Source: Chitinophagaceae bacterium
Lineage (GTDB): Bacteria > Bacteroidota > Bacteroidia > Chitinophagales > UBA10324
DNA length: 64,000 nucleotides
Reading direction: 5' to 3'
NCBI GenBank assembly: GCA_016704325.1
Contig: JADJAG010000004.1
Span: forward strand, 558,001-622,000
Position 1 is the stretch's first letter. The number at the start of each line of letters is the position of its first letter. Below are positions 26,705 to 35,110 of the stretch, in pieces. The notes under the pieces were generated by a model that worked only from the letters and a program-made list of their open reading frames with translations, did no database searches and was not told the DNA's origin. A program made the translations under genes and the position numbers.

Positions 26705-27667
26705 CTACAGATCCGGTGTGATGCCTTGTCCCAACGTAGCTTTTTTCATATAAGCTCCCCAGGTCAGGTTGTCTGCACCGTCGCGGTGTGCAAGGGCTTT
26801 TTCTATGGCCATGTTTGCTGCATTTTCTACTACCCATTCAAAATTTTCTTCACCAACAGAATGGCGATCGGCATCAGGAGATGGGTTACAGAAGTCAATG
26901 GCATAAGGTATTCCATCGCGCACGGCAAACTCTACAGTGTTGAAATCATATCCCAGCGCATGATTCAATCTGAGTACATAATTATGGATCGTTTGCATCA
27001 GTTCGTCAGAAATAGTATGATCGGCTACATACCGGAGATGATGCGGATTGCGTGGTTCATAATGCATGATCTTCACATATTTGCCACCAAGACAATAGCA
27101 ACGGAAGTAAGCGTCAAATTGAATTTCTTCCTGGAGCAGCATAACCAGTTGACCGGTTTCAGCATGCTTTGCAAACAGTTCTGCAGAATCATTGATTTTG
27201 TAAACATTCTTCCATCCGCCACCGGCATAAGGTTTCATATAGGCCGGAAAACCGATATAGCCAAGCATCGACTCCCAATCAAGCGGAGTAACCAGGTTTG
27301 AAAATGACTCTGAAGAAGTATCGGTCGGATGTTCGTTGGAAGGCAGAATTACAGTTTTAGGAACCGGAACACCAACTTTTATGGCAAGGCAATTATTAAA
27401 AAATTTATCATCAGCGCTCCACCAAAATGGATTATTTAGTACAGCCGTACCGCAGATAGCCGCATTCTTCAAAAACGTACGGTAAAACGGAACATCCTGG
27501 GAAATACGGTCAATAATCACATCATAACCGGGCGCATAAGCTTGCGCTACCTTATCAATACGGACCGCTTCGGCAGTTATGCCTTCTACATTTTTCGAAT
27601 TTACCCTGTCTATAAAAGCTTGTGGAAACGTCCGTTCCATGCCAAAAAGAATTCCAATTTTTTTCAT
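26705..27667 (-). CDS. ATP-grasp family ligase (RimK/D-Ala-D-Ala ligase-like fold)
   Basis: 320 residues. N-terminal pre-ATP-grasp domain (MKKIGILFGMERTFPQAFID). The ATP-grasp core has FPAYMKPYAGGGWKNVYKI (Lys strand and Gly loop), MLLQEEIQFDAYFRCY, VEFAVRDGIPYAIDFCNPSPDAD (metal-binding Asp/Asn) and a C-terminal helix. It is distinct from the 404-residue ATP-grasp-like protein 3 kb away. It follows the esterase gene by 126 bp and has its own terminator. Expected chemistry: ATP-dependent carboxylate-amine ligation of unknown substrates. Confidence 0.85.
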   Translation of the reverse strand: MKKIGILFGMERTFPQAFIDRVNSKNVEGITAEAVRIDKVAQAYAPGYDVIIDRISQDVPFYRTFLKNAAICGTAVLNNPFWWSADDKFFNNCLAIKVGVPVPKTVILPSNEHPTDTSSESFSNLVTPLDWESMLGYIGFPAYMKPYAGGGWKNVYKINDSAELFAKHAETGQLVMLLQEEIQFDAYFRCYCLGGKYVKIMHYEPRNPHHLRYVADHTISDELMQTIHNYVLRLNHALGYDFNTVEFAVRDGIPYAIDFCNPSPDADRHSVGEENFEWVVENAANMAIEKALAHRDGADNLTWGAYMKKATLGQGITPDL

Positions 27668-27793
27668 GCTTGTTTAATTTGTTTTTTAAGGAATATTGAA
27701 AGAGGGTTTGAAAACTGCTGAATTTGCTTTATCCATGCTAAGATCAGAAATCAGGTGTATTCCTGCGGTCAGCTAACGGATTGAAAATTCGTA

Positions 27794-28549
27794 TTAGAAT
27801 TTCATCTGCGAAAGATAGTGAGGGAACATTTCGCGCCAAACCGGCCAGTCATGGTTGGCACCTATACGCACATCCAACCAGTGGCGAACGCCTTTTTTAT
27901 TTAGTATCTCTGAAAGTTCCTTATTGGCATCAAGGCAAATATCGTGTTCGCCCGCACCAAGCACAATACCCATTTCATGAAGCGCCGGGTTTTCAAGTCC
28001 AGGCAGGTAATCAGGCGGATTATTGAAATATACTTCATCATCATAATGCCCGTCCAGTTGTGGTTTAATATCAAAGGCAGCACTCATACTAAACAGGTAG
28101 CCCACCTTTTCCGGGTTGCGGAAAGCGAAATTTGCAGCATGATAACCACCAAAGCTGCAACCTGCCAAAGCCAGCTTTGAATAGCCTGTTTCTGAAAGTG
28201 CCCGTTGAAATATTTCTTCCCGGATGAACTGATCATAAACCAGGTGATTCTGAACCCGCGTAGCCGGATGCACATTCTTATTGTACCAGCTTTCTTCGTC
28301 CACTCCGTCAACACAATAAACTTTTACATACCCATTGTCAATATACCATTGTATGCTCTCAATCAATTTGAAGTCACGGTTCTGAAAATACCTGCCCATC
28401 GAAGTTGGAAAGGTGATGATGGGATACCCGCGGTCGCCATAGACCAGCATTTCTGTTTCACGGTTTAAGATGGGTGAATGCCATTTAAGATGTTGTTCGC
28501 TCACTGGAAAATTTTTGATGATGAATAAATAAATGGTTGATTTCCGCAA
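27794..28549 (-). CDS. Alpha/beta-hydrolase esterase (esterase D-like)
   Basis: 251 residues. Nucleophile elbow LAGCSFGGYHAAN (S132), acid candidate in GEHDICLD (about 201-207), and catalytic His in GANHDWPVW (H233). No signal peptide is obvious, although residues 1-14 are hydrophobic and an internal start is possible. It is the upstream member of the five-gene ligase cluster, reading into the 320-residue ATP-grasp gene. It may cleave or transfer an ester or peptide product of the ligases. The substrate is unknown. Confidence 0.82.
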   Translation of the reverse strand: MRKSTIYLFIIKNFPVSEQHLKWHSPILNRETEMLVYGDRGYPIITFPTSMGRYFQNRDFKLIESIQWYIDNGYVKVYCVDGVDEESWYNKNVHPATRVQNHLVYDQFIREEIFQRALSETGYSKLALAGCSFGGYHAANFAFRNPEKVGYLFSMSAAFDIKPQLDGHYDDEVYFNNPPDYLPGLENPALHEMGIVLGAGEHDICLDANKELSEILNKKGVRHWLDVRIGANHDWPVWREMFPHYLSQMKF

Positions 28550-28682
28550 ATTGGCTTTCGCAAACCTTTAGATGTATTAACTAGTCAGGGCAGCGGTCTT
28601 ACTTGATTGAATGTTTTTGGTAGCAATGAATCTTAAAACGAGGCGCAAAGGTAGCAAAGATTGATAAAGATGGAAGTGCTTA

Positions 28683-28853
28683 TCAGCGTCGGGTGTACCA
28701 CAATTTGTTCATCTTGTCAAGCAATGGTTGTTGGGTTAAATTGTTAAATGGCTAAATGGTTAAATTGCTGCGGCGAAGCCGATCACTTACTATTCTGTAA
28801 TCACTATGCTGCTTTACTAATCAATATCCAATTTTTCTTACACCTTCAGCGTC
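28683..28853 (+). mobile_element. MITE-like element, copy 2, with perfect 8-bp target duplication
   Basis: The element spans 28691 (gggtgtaccacaatttg) to about 28845 (tttttcttacacct). It is flanked by tcagcgtc at 28683-28690 and 28846-28853. The interior has GTTAAATGG units and ctgcggcgaagccgatcac, as in the copy at 49.7 kb. Non-coding. The rest of the 28550-29193 gap is AT-rich and holds only the bioB promoter region. Confidence 0.8.
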
Positions 28854-29164
28854 GACTCCCGTCAATGGCAACTAGCTGATAATTAATAAATAAGGGTACA
28901 AAAAATCAGGGAAGCACTTTTTCATATAGTCTTTTCAATGTTCCCGGTAATCGAAAATATTAGCGATTGCTTAAGTTCCGGAATACGCAAAAGTAATGCC
29001 CACTCAAATTTTTTGATGCATACAATGCAACCTGATTTTAAGATTTGATAAGCTAATGGAATGATAATGTCGCGGCTGCTATGTGTATGAATCAATTCGG
29101 CAGTTTCACGTAGTTAGTTATTCAACATTGTTGCTTTCGGATATGGTTAGCTTGTGTCAAATAC

Positions 29165-29172
29165 TATCTTTG
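29165..29172 (+). promoter_or_regulatory. Possible Bacteroidota -7 box of the biotin operon
   Basis: TATCTTTG matches TAnnTTTG and ends 21 bp before the bioB ATG. No convincing -33 TTTG box is visible at the expected spacing, and no BirA-type operator was recognised. Confidence 0.4.
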
Positions 29173-29193
29173 CCAACATCTAAATAGGCTATT

Positions 29194-30180
29194 ATGCTTC
29201 GATGCGATTGGAGTAAAGAGGAACTGCTTCAGGTATACCACCTGCCGATTATGGAGCTGCTTTATAAAGCTGCCACCATCCACCGGCAATACCACGATCC
29301 AAATGAGGTGCAGGTGAGCTCGCTGCTTTCTATTAAGACAGGAGGTTGCCCGGAAGATTGTGCCTATTGCCCACAGGCGGCTCGATATCAGACTGATGTT
29401 ACGGTACATAAACTGATGGAACTTTCCGAAGTAACCCAAAGGGCTGCCGTGGTTAAGGCTTCCGGTGCATCTCGCATGTGTATGGGAGCAGCCTGGAGAG
29501 AAGTGCGCGACAACAGTGACTTTGACCGGGTGCTTGAAATGGTGCAGCACGTAAATAGCATGGGCTTAGAAGTGTGTTGCACGCTGGGAATGCTTACAGC
29601 ACAGCAAGCAGAAAAACTGGCTGCAGCAGGATTATATGCATACAATCATAATCTTGACAGCTCAGCGGAATTTTATGGTGAGATTATTCATACCCGCAAT
29701 TACGAGGACCGTTTGAATACTTTAGGACATGTTCGTAAAGCCGGCATTTCTGTGTGTTCCGGTGGCATTATCGGTATGGGAGAATCTGTGGAAGACCGTA
29801 TCGGCATGCTTCTGACATTGTCTTCCATGAATCCTCATCCGGAATCGGTGCCGGTAAATGCACTGGTGCCTGTGGCAGGAACACCTCTTGAAGATCAGCC
29901 ACTGGTTGATATTTTCGAAATGGTTCGAATGATTGCTACCGCGAGGATAGCCATGCCGGCTTCTGTGGTGCGGCTTTCTGCCGGCAGAACAAGAATGACG
30001 ATTGAAGGACAGGCACTTTGTTTTATGGCAGGGGCCAATTCGATTTTTGCAGGGGAAAAACTTTTGACTACTCCCAATCCTGACTTTGATGATGACATGA
30101 ATATGTTTAAAAAACTTGGATTAAAATCGCGGGAACCCTTCAAAGTACCGAATCGTACAACCCAAACGGTGGAGGCATAA
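29194..30180 (+). CDS. bioB: Biotin synthase
   Basis: 328 residues. Radical-SAM enzyme inserting sulfur into dethiobiotin. The 4Fe-4S cluster cysteines are in GGCPEDCAYCPQ (C52, C56, C59). Other family motifs are YNHNLDSS and VPVNALVPVAGTPLE, and the conserved Arg of the 2Fe-2S site is in RLSAGRTRM. First gene of a bioB-bioF-ORF6N-bioD run on the plus strand. bioA and bioC are not in the window. Confidence 0.97.
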   Translation: MLRCDWSKEELLQVYHLPIMELLYKAATIHRQYHDPNEVQVSSLLSIKTGGCPEDCAYCPQAARYQTDVTVHKLMELSEVTQRAAVVKASGASRMCMGAAWREVRDNSDFDRVLEMVQHVNSMGLEVCCTLGMLTAQQAEKLAAAGLYAYNHNLDSSAEFYGEIIHTRNYEDRLNTLGHVRKAGISVCSGGIIGMGESVEDRIGMLLTLSSMNPHPESVPVNALVPVAGTPLEDQPLVDIFEMVRMIATARIAMPASVVRLSAGRTRMTIEGQALCFMAGANSIFAGEKLLTTPNPDFDDDMNMFKKLGLKSREPFKVPNRTTQTVEA

Positions 30181-30256
30181 CCAGCTGTTATTTTAAAGAT
30201 ATCATGCTTCTATTGATGGTCATGCTGCTGTTTAAAAACTAATAATACTTTTAACA

Positions 30257-31405
30257 TTGAACGAAGACTTCCTGGCGCAACGACTCGCGAAAAGAAAGGA
30301 ACAGGGGTTGTTGCGCTCACTAAAGCTGAACGAAGGGTTGATTGACTTTTGTTCTAACGATTACCTGGGTTTTGCTAACTCAGGCGAACTGCATTCATTG
30401 ATTGCGCATTTTCCGGTTCCGCCACAACATACAGTATTGGGTTCACGGGGTTCGCGATTGCTGGCCGGCAATACTGCCTTTGCAGAGGAGTTGGAACAAT
30501 TTATAGCCGATTTTCATCGTGCTGAATCAGGGCTTATATTTAATTCCGGATACGATGCCAATGCCGGATTTTTTGCAGCTGTTCCACGTAAAGGTGATAT
30601 CGTGTTGTATGATGAACTTATTCATGCATCTGTACATGATGGCATTCGGATGAGCAAAGTGGCAGCGATTTCCTTTCTTCATAATAATATAGAAGATTTA
30701 AGAGAAAAGCTGGAAGGAATAAATGAATCTAAACCTGATTCACAAGAAGTATTTGTTGCAGTAGAATCAGTCTACTCCATGGATGGTGACCTGGCTGCAT
30801 TGTCGGCATTCAGCGAAACCTGTGAAAATTTCAATGCAAGATTGATTGTTGATGAAGCACATGCAACCGGAATTATTGGTAAGGAAGGAAAAGGGTTAGT
30901 GAATGAACTTGGCCTTGAGAAAAAGGTGTTTGCCAGGTTGCATACTTTTGGCAAGGCATTAGGCACTCATGGTGCTATTTTGCTTGGAAGTAAGTTACTG
31001 CGCAGCTACCTCATCAATTTCGCCAGGCCATTTATTTATTCTACTGCATTGCCTTACCCTGCATTGGTTGCTATAAGGTGTGCTTATGAATTATTGCCAA
31101 AAGCAGATCAGCAACGTAGCCAATTGATGCAGCTGATTATACAGTTTAAGAAGGAGATGAAATTAATGACCGGCTTTGAAGTACTGGAGAGTAGCAGTCC
31201 GATACAAAGTGTGATTATTCCGGGAAATGAAAGGGTTAGAAAGGTTGCTGAATCATTGCAAGAAGCAGGATTTGATGTGCGTCCTATCGTAGCGCCAACT
31301 GTTCCGGCCGGAAGAGAAAGATTGCGTATTTGTCTGCATGCTTATAATACGGAGGAAGAGGTGAAGAAACTTTTCGGAAATTTAATGGCATTCGGTGCGA
31401 GGTGA
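30257..31405 (+). CDS. bioF: 8-amino-7-oxononanoate synthase
   Basis: 382 residues. PLP-dependent alpha-oxoamine synthase that condenses pimeloyl thioester with alanine. PLP lysine K233 in HTFGKALGTHGA, and D199 in VDEAHATG. The translation begins at TTG (30257). No in-frame ATG exists near the conserved N-terminus, so a non-ATG start is required. It lies 76 bp after bioB. The reading frame is complete. Confidence 0.95.
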   Translation: MNEDFLAQRLAKRKEQGLLRSLKLNEGLIDFCSNDYLGFANSGELHSLIAHFPVPPQHTVLGSRGSRLLAGNTAFAEELEQFIADFHRAESGLIFNSGYDANAGFFAAVPRKGDIVLYDELIHASVHDGIRMSKVAAISFLHNNIEDLREKLEGINESKPDSQEVFVAVESVYSMDGDLAALSAFSETCENFNARLIVDEAHATGIIGKEGKGLVNELGLEKKVFARLHTFGKALGTHGAILLGSKLLRSYLINFARPFIYSTALPYPALVAIRCAYELLPKADQQRSQLMQLIIQFKKEMKLMTGFEVLESSSPIQSVIIPGNERVRKVAESLQEAGFDVRPIVAPTVPAGRERLRICLHAYNTEEEVKKLFGNLMAFGAR

Positions 31406-31508
31406 TTGTATTGATGAATTGCTGTATTGTTGTAGTGTATTCTTGTATGAGGTCGGGCAAATTATTATTAAATGAGTAATTCAACCATATAATTTTAAGT
31501 TGTTTAAG

Positions 31509-31530
31509 GTCGCAAATTGCGACATCCAAA
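31509..31530 (+). promoter_or_regulatory. Palindrome upstream of the ORF6N gene, repeated inside it
   Basis: GTCGCAA-A-TTGCGAC (31509-31523) followed by atccaaa. The same 22 bp, extended to a 29-bp perfect palindrome around one central base (arms TTTGGATGTCGCAA), lies inside the gene at 31773-31801. The upstream copy sits 42 bp before the ATG and may be an operator for the ORF6N protein. Confidence 0.45.
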
Positions 31531-31564
31531 CTGTTATTTTATCTATTCACTAATATACATTACT

Positions 31565-32101
31565 ATGAAAAAGGATGCATTTGAAATAGTACTGTCAGAA
31601 GAAACAGTACAACAGAAAATTTTTTGGATAAGGGGTCAGAAAGTGATGCTGGACAAGGATCTGGCAGCTTTGTATGGGGTAACTACACGTAGGCTGAAAG
31701 AGCAGGTAAGAAGAAATATTTCCCGGTTTCCTGAGGATTTTATGTTTGAATTAACGAAAGAAGAAATGGAAATTTGGATGTCGCAATTTGCGACATCCAA
31801 AGAAAGAAAAAGCCTTAGGAAAGCTCCTTTTGCATTTACTGAACATGGCGTACTCATGCTTTCAAGCGTACTTAACAGCGATCGTGCCATTCAGATGAAT
31901 ATTCAGATTATGAGGATATTCGCTAAAATGAGAGAGATATTTACTACCAACAAAGATATTCTCCTTAAGCTGGAGCAACTCGACAGGAAGGTGATGAAGA
32001 ATGATGAAGATATCCGGTTAATTTTTAAGTATCTAAAAGTGCTTTTACATCAACCGGAAAAACCCCGAAAACCGATTGGATATAAAATCGCAAAAACGTG
32101 A
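31565..32101 (+). CDS. ORF6N (KilA-N-related) domain DNA-binding protein inserted in the biotin operon
   Basis: 178 residues from the ATG at 31565. The frame is open to 31517, but the upstream codons are palindrome sequence. The ORF6N domain covers about 10-100: IFWIRGQKVMLDKDLAALYG, LKEQVRRNISRFPEDFMFEL and FTEHGVLMLSSVLNSDRA. A coiled-coil-like C-terminus follows (LLKLEQLDRKV). Such proteins are phage or mobile-element-associated DNA-binding factors of unclear role. The stop codon overlaps the bioD GTG start (GTGA, 32098-32101), so translation may be coupled. No other phage gene is nearby. Part of the domain (SQFATSK) is encoded by the 29-bp palindrome. Confidence 0.88.
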   Translation: MKKDAFEIVLSEETVQQKIFWIRGQKVMLDKDLAALYGVTTRRLKEQVRRNISRFPEDFMFELTKEEMEIWMSQFATSKERKSLRKAPFAFTEHGVLMLSSVLNSDRAIQMNIQIMRIFAKMREIFTTNKDILLKLEQLDRKVMKNDEDIRLIFKYLKVLLHQPEKPRKPIGYKIAKT

Positions 32102-32718
32102 GTAAACAACGCAAACTATTTATCACCGGCATCGGTACCGATGTAGGGAAAACGGTGGCCTCTGCAATCCTGGCAGAAGCTTTGAAAGCTGATTACTGGA
32201 AGCCGGTGCAGGCAGGCAGCCTCGGTAATACAGATTCAGACGTAGTTCGCCGCATCATTTCAAATTCAGTTTCTGTCGTACACCCTGAATCTTATCGGCT
32301 AACGCAACCTATGTCGCCACATGCGGCTGCAAAAATCGATGGTATTACTATTAGGTTGAAAGATTTTAAGTCACCTGAAACCCAAAACACATTGATTATA
32401 GAAGGTGCCGGTGGCATTTTGGTGCCCTTAAGTGACAATAAACTGGTGATTGATTTAATTGAAAAGCTGAAGGCAGAGGTTGTAATCATTATCAGCAACT
32501 ACCTGGGAAGCATCAATCATTCACTGCTTACGATTGAATGTGCATTGAATCGAAAGTTAGCAATAGCAGGCATTATTTTTAATGGTGAACCGAACGTGGC
32601 ATCGGAAGAAATTATTTTGCATTACGCAAAGCTTCGATTACTTGGCAGGATTCAACGGGAGCAGGAGGTGAACAGGGAGATGGTGCTGAAATATGCCGGC
32701 CAATTCGGTACAATCTAA
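32098..32718 (+). CDS. bioD: Dethiobiotin synthetase
   Basis: 206 residues starting at GTG that overlaps the ORF6N stop by 4 bp. P-loop GIGTDVGKT at 11-19, KPVQAGS substrate loop, and EGAGGILVPL motif. ATP-dependent ureido-ring closure of 7,8-diaminononanoate. Third biotin gene of the operon. It is separated from bioF only by the inserted ORF6N gene. Confidence 0.95.
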   Translation: MSKQRKLFITGIGTDVGKTVASAILAEALKADYWKPVQAGSLGNTDSDVVRRIISNSVSVVHPESYRLTQPMSPHAAAKIDGITIRLKDFKSPETQNTLIIEGAGGILVPLSDNKLVIDLIEKLKAEVVIIISNYLGSINHSLLTIECALNRKLAIAGIIFNGEPNVASEEIILHYAKLRLLGRIQREQEVNREMVLKYAGQFGTI

Positions 32719-32748
32719 CTTATTTCGGCATCTTAATATTGATATAGA

Positions 32749-32832
32749 GATCCTGAAACAAGTTGAGGATGACTCGTTGGTAGGAGGACTATGTTAAATC
32801 ACTGAAACAAGTTCTGGATAACACGTTGGTTG
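32749..32832. repeat. Two degenerate CTGAAACAAGTT palindrome copies
   Basis: gatcctgaaacaagttgagg at 32749 and ctgaaacaagttctggata at 32802, each continuing to a shared cgttggt. The ideal unit ATCCTGAA-n5-TTCAGGAT is a common dispersed palindrome in Bacteroidota. Both copies here carry mismatches. Confidence 0.55.
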
Positions 32833-32941
32833 GGTATTCATAGTTAGCTGTAGCGATCAGGCCAGTAAGTTTTTAGTTCACCCTCAGAGAAAGCAAGTCA
32901 ATAGATCTTTATGAATCGTTGTACATTTGGCCTAAGAATAA

Positions 32942-34096
32942 TTGATAATGGCCTCCGATAAAATGCACCTTCTCTGTTATGGTTTGCTGTTCATTGCTTC
33001 TATGCAGTGGACTGCCTGTAGTAACAGTTCTGCCAGAAATGAGTATCAATCTATATCACAGGATGACAAATCTGATAGTGGATCGCTGGCAAATTTCGCC
33101 AGTCAGGCCTATGCAGGCGAAGGTCCTCCCGGAATGGTCTGGATTCCCGGTGGCGATTTTATGATGGGCAACGATAACGACCCTGAAGCACGTCCTGATG
33201 AATCACCGGCTCATAAAGTGCATGTGGATGGTTTCTGGATGGATATCACTGAAATTACCAATGTTCAGTTCGCAGAATTTGTACAGGCTACCGGTTATAT
33301 TACTACCGCTGAGATAAAACCGGACTGGGAGGAATTAAAGAAGCAACTACCACCTGATACTCCGAAGCCGCATGATTCCATTTTTGTTCCGGGCTCCCTG
33401 GTTTTTGATCCGCCCAATTATCCTGTTTCACTTGATAATATTGGTCAATGGTGGGCATGGGTACACGGTGCCAGCTGGAAGCAACCTATTGGTCCCGGCA
33501 GCAGTATTACAGGAAAGGAGAAATATCCTGTGGTGCAGGTATCCTGGGATGATGCCGTTGCCTATTGCAAGTGGGCCGGTAAACGCCTGCCAACTGAAGC
33601 TGAATGGGAATTTGCCAGTCGTGGCGGACAACAGGGCATGAAATATCCCTGGGGTAATGATAAAAATTATGCAAAACATGCCAATACCTGGAATGGACAT
33701 TTTCCTGATAAGAATACAAAAGAAGATGGGTATGAGTTAATGGCGCCGGTAAAGACCTATGCACCTAATGGATATGGTTTATATGATATGGCCGGTAATG
33801 TATGGGAATGGTGCAGTGACTGGTATCGCTATGATTATTATAAAACATGTGTGGCAAAGTCTATTATTATTAATCCACCCGGACCTTCCGACAGTTTTGA
33901 TCCCGATGAGCCTACCATTCCAAAAAAAGTAAATCGCGGTGGATCTTTTTTGTGCAACGATAGTTATTGTTCCAGTTACCGGGTAGCTGCCCGGATGAAA
34001 ACCAGCCCTGATACCGGACTGGAACATTGCGGATTCCGGTGTGTCATGACGAACCAGCAATGGGAAGATCTGAAAAAGAAAAAGGCAGGGAAATAA
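32942..34096 (+). CDS. Formylglycine-generating-enzyme-like (SUMF1) lipoprotein
   Basis: 384 residues with a lipoprotein-like signal ending WTAC (C26). The FGE-sulfatase fold runs from about 62 (GMVWIPGGDFMMG) to 375, with TEITNVQFAEF, RLPTEAEWEFASRGG and NVWEWCSDWY. Both copper-binding cysteines of true FGE are present in GGSFLCNDSYC (C338, C343), unlike many family members that lack them. It could oxidise a Cys to formylglycine on exported sulfatases, but no sulfatase gene lies in the window. Other SUMF1 proteins act in gliding and T9SS (GldK/GldJ). The paired Cys and the absence of Gld neighbours argue against that. Confidence 0.87.
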   Translation: MIMASDKMHLLCYGLLFIASMQWTACSNSSARNEYQSISQDDKSDSGSLANFASQAYAGEGPPGMVWIPGGDFMMGNDNDPEARPDESPAHKVHVDGFWMDITEITNVQFAEFVQATGYITTAEIKPDWEELKKQLPPDTPKPHDSIFVPGSLVFDPPNYPVSLDNIGQWWAWVHGASWKQPIGPGSSITGKEKYPVVQVSWDDAVAYCKWAGKRLPTEAEWEFASRGGQQGMKYPWGNDKNYAKHANTWNGHFPDKNTKEDGYELMAPVKTYAPNGYGLYDMAGNVWEWCSDWYRYDYYKTCVAKSIIINPPGPSDSFDPDEPTIPKKVNRGGSFLCNDSYCSSYRVAARMKTSPDTGLEHCGFRCVMTNQQWEDLKKKKAGK

Positions 34097-34243
34097 CATG
34101 TTTTGATGATCCTGCCATCATAAACCTTAATGAAACCTGAATTTTTGAATGAAATGCCCCGCTTCTTTTAATTTCTGACAGCATGGCATGATTTTAGGGC
34201 ATTCGATCAAACCGCATCACTACCATTTTAAAAACTCCGGTTT

Positions 34244-34843
34244 ATGACAAAGTGGATTTTTGCCTTCCTCTTTTTTAGCTGTTTTTTGTTTTCATCCGGG
34301 GTTCAAGCCCAGGGCCATTATCGCAACAATGCAATTGGAGTTTATATAGGACCCAACTTCAGTAATATCGATATCACATCGCCTCAACTCAATGCCGATT
34401 CAAAGTCAGGTTACCAGGCTGGTATATATTATCGCTCCGGAAAATTTGTATATGGCCAGGCCGGATTACAATTTCAGAAAATGAACAGTAATTTTCAGAT
34501 GACAGATTCGACACCGGATGTTTCGGACGATTTAACATTTAAGAGGATTCAGCTACCCCTCTATGGTGGACTTAATCTTATACCCATAATTGATGGTGTA
34601 ATTAACATTCGTGTATTTGCCGGCCCGGTGATATCCTATGATTTTAATATTTCTGAGAATGACCTTCCAATGTATCCGGAAGATTTTTCCAGGTTCAGGG
34701 TGGAAGGTGCGCTGGGAGCCGGAATTGATGTGCTGATTTTTTCACTGGATGGAGGATACTCTTTTGGACTCAGCAACCTGTTTAATGATGGGTTGGATGG
34801 AAAATGCAGTTACGGCTTCGTCAACCTGGGACTGAAATTCTAG
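34244..34843 (+). CDS. Outer-membrane beta-barrel protein (PorT/OmpW-like small barrel)
   Basis: 199 residues. Signal peptide ending VQAQ. GVYIGPNFSNIDITSP, YQAGIYYRSG and alternating strands ending GFVNLGLKF are typical of eight-strand barrels of the PorT/outer-membrane beta-barrel family. It has no T9SS tail. It stands between the FGE-like lipoprotein and the T9SS peptidase on the same strand. Role unknown. Confidence 0.75.
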   Translation: MTKWIFAFLFFSCFLFSSGVQAQGHYRNNAIGVYIGPNFSNIDITSPQLNADSKSGYQAGIYYRSGKFVYGQAGLQFQKMNSNFQMTDSTPDVSDDLTFKRIQLPLYGGLNLIPIIDGVINIRVFAGPVISYDFNISENDLPMYPEDFSRFRVEGALGAGIDVLIFSLDGGYSFGLSNLFNDGLDGKCSYGFVNLGLKF

Positions 34844-35110
34844 CAAAAACGTCAACTCGTACTGCTCAGTCAGTTCAATTTGTTTAAATGCCCAGCAGGA
34901 ATTATCTTCGCGCCACTTTTAAGAATTTCAGGCAACCTTTCTACTGAAATATAAACATTTTATCCGGTTAGTTTACAAGGACTTGCATTAGTTAGATTGA
35001 ATACCGGATCCCCTTTATTGTGGCGTAAGATTTGATCAAGTGCATCGCACATTAATGAGTACGCATCCATTAAATAGTCTAATACCCCAACCTTAAAATC
35101 AATACCAATC

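Noticed and set aside
28846..29193. Possible biotin-responsive leader or riboswitch before bioB
   Set aside because: No known riboswitch structure and no BirA-like palindrome was recognised. Only a possible -7 box is seen.
31565..32101. Prophage insertion at the biotin operon
   Set aside because: Only a single ORF6N gene is present, with no integrase, attachment-site duplication or structural phage genes.
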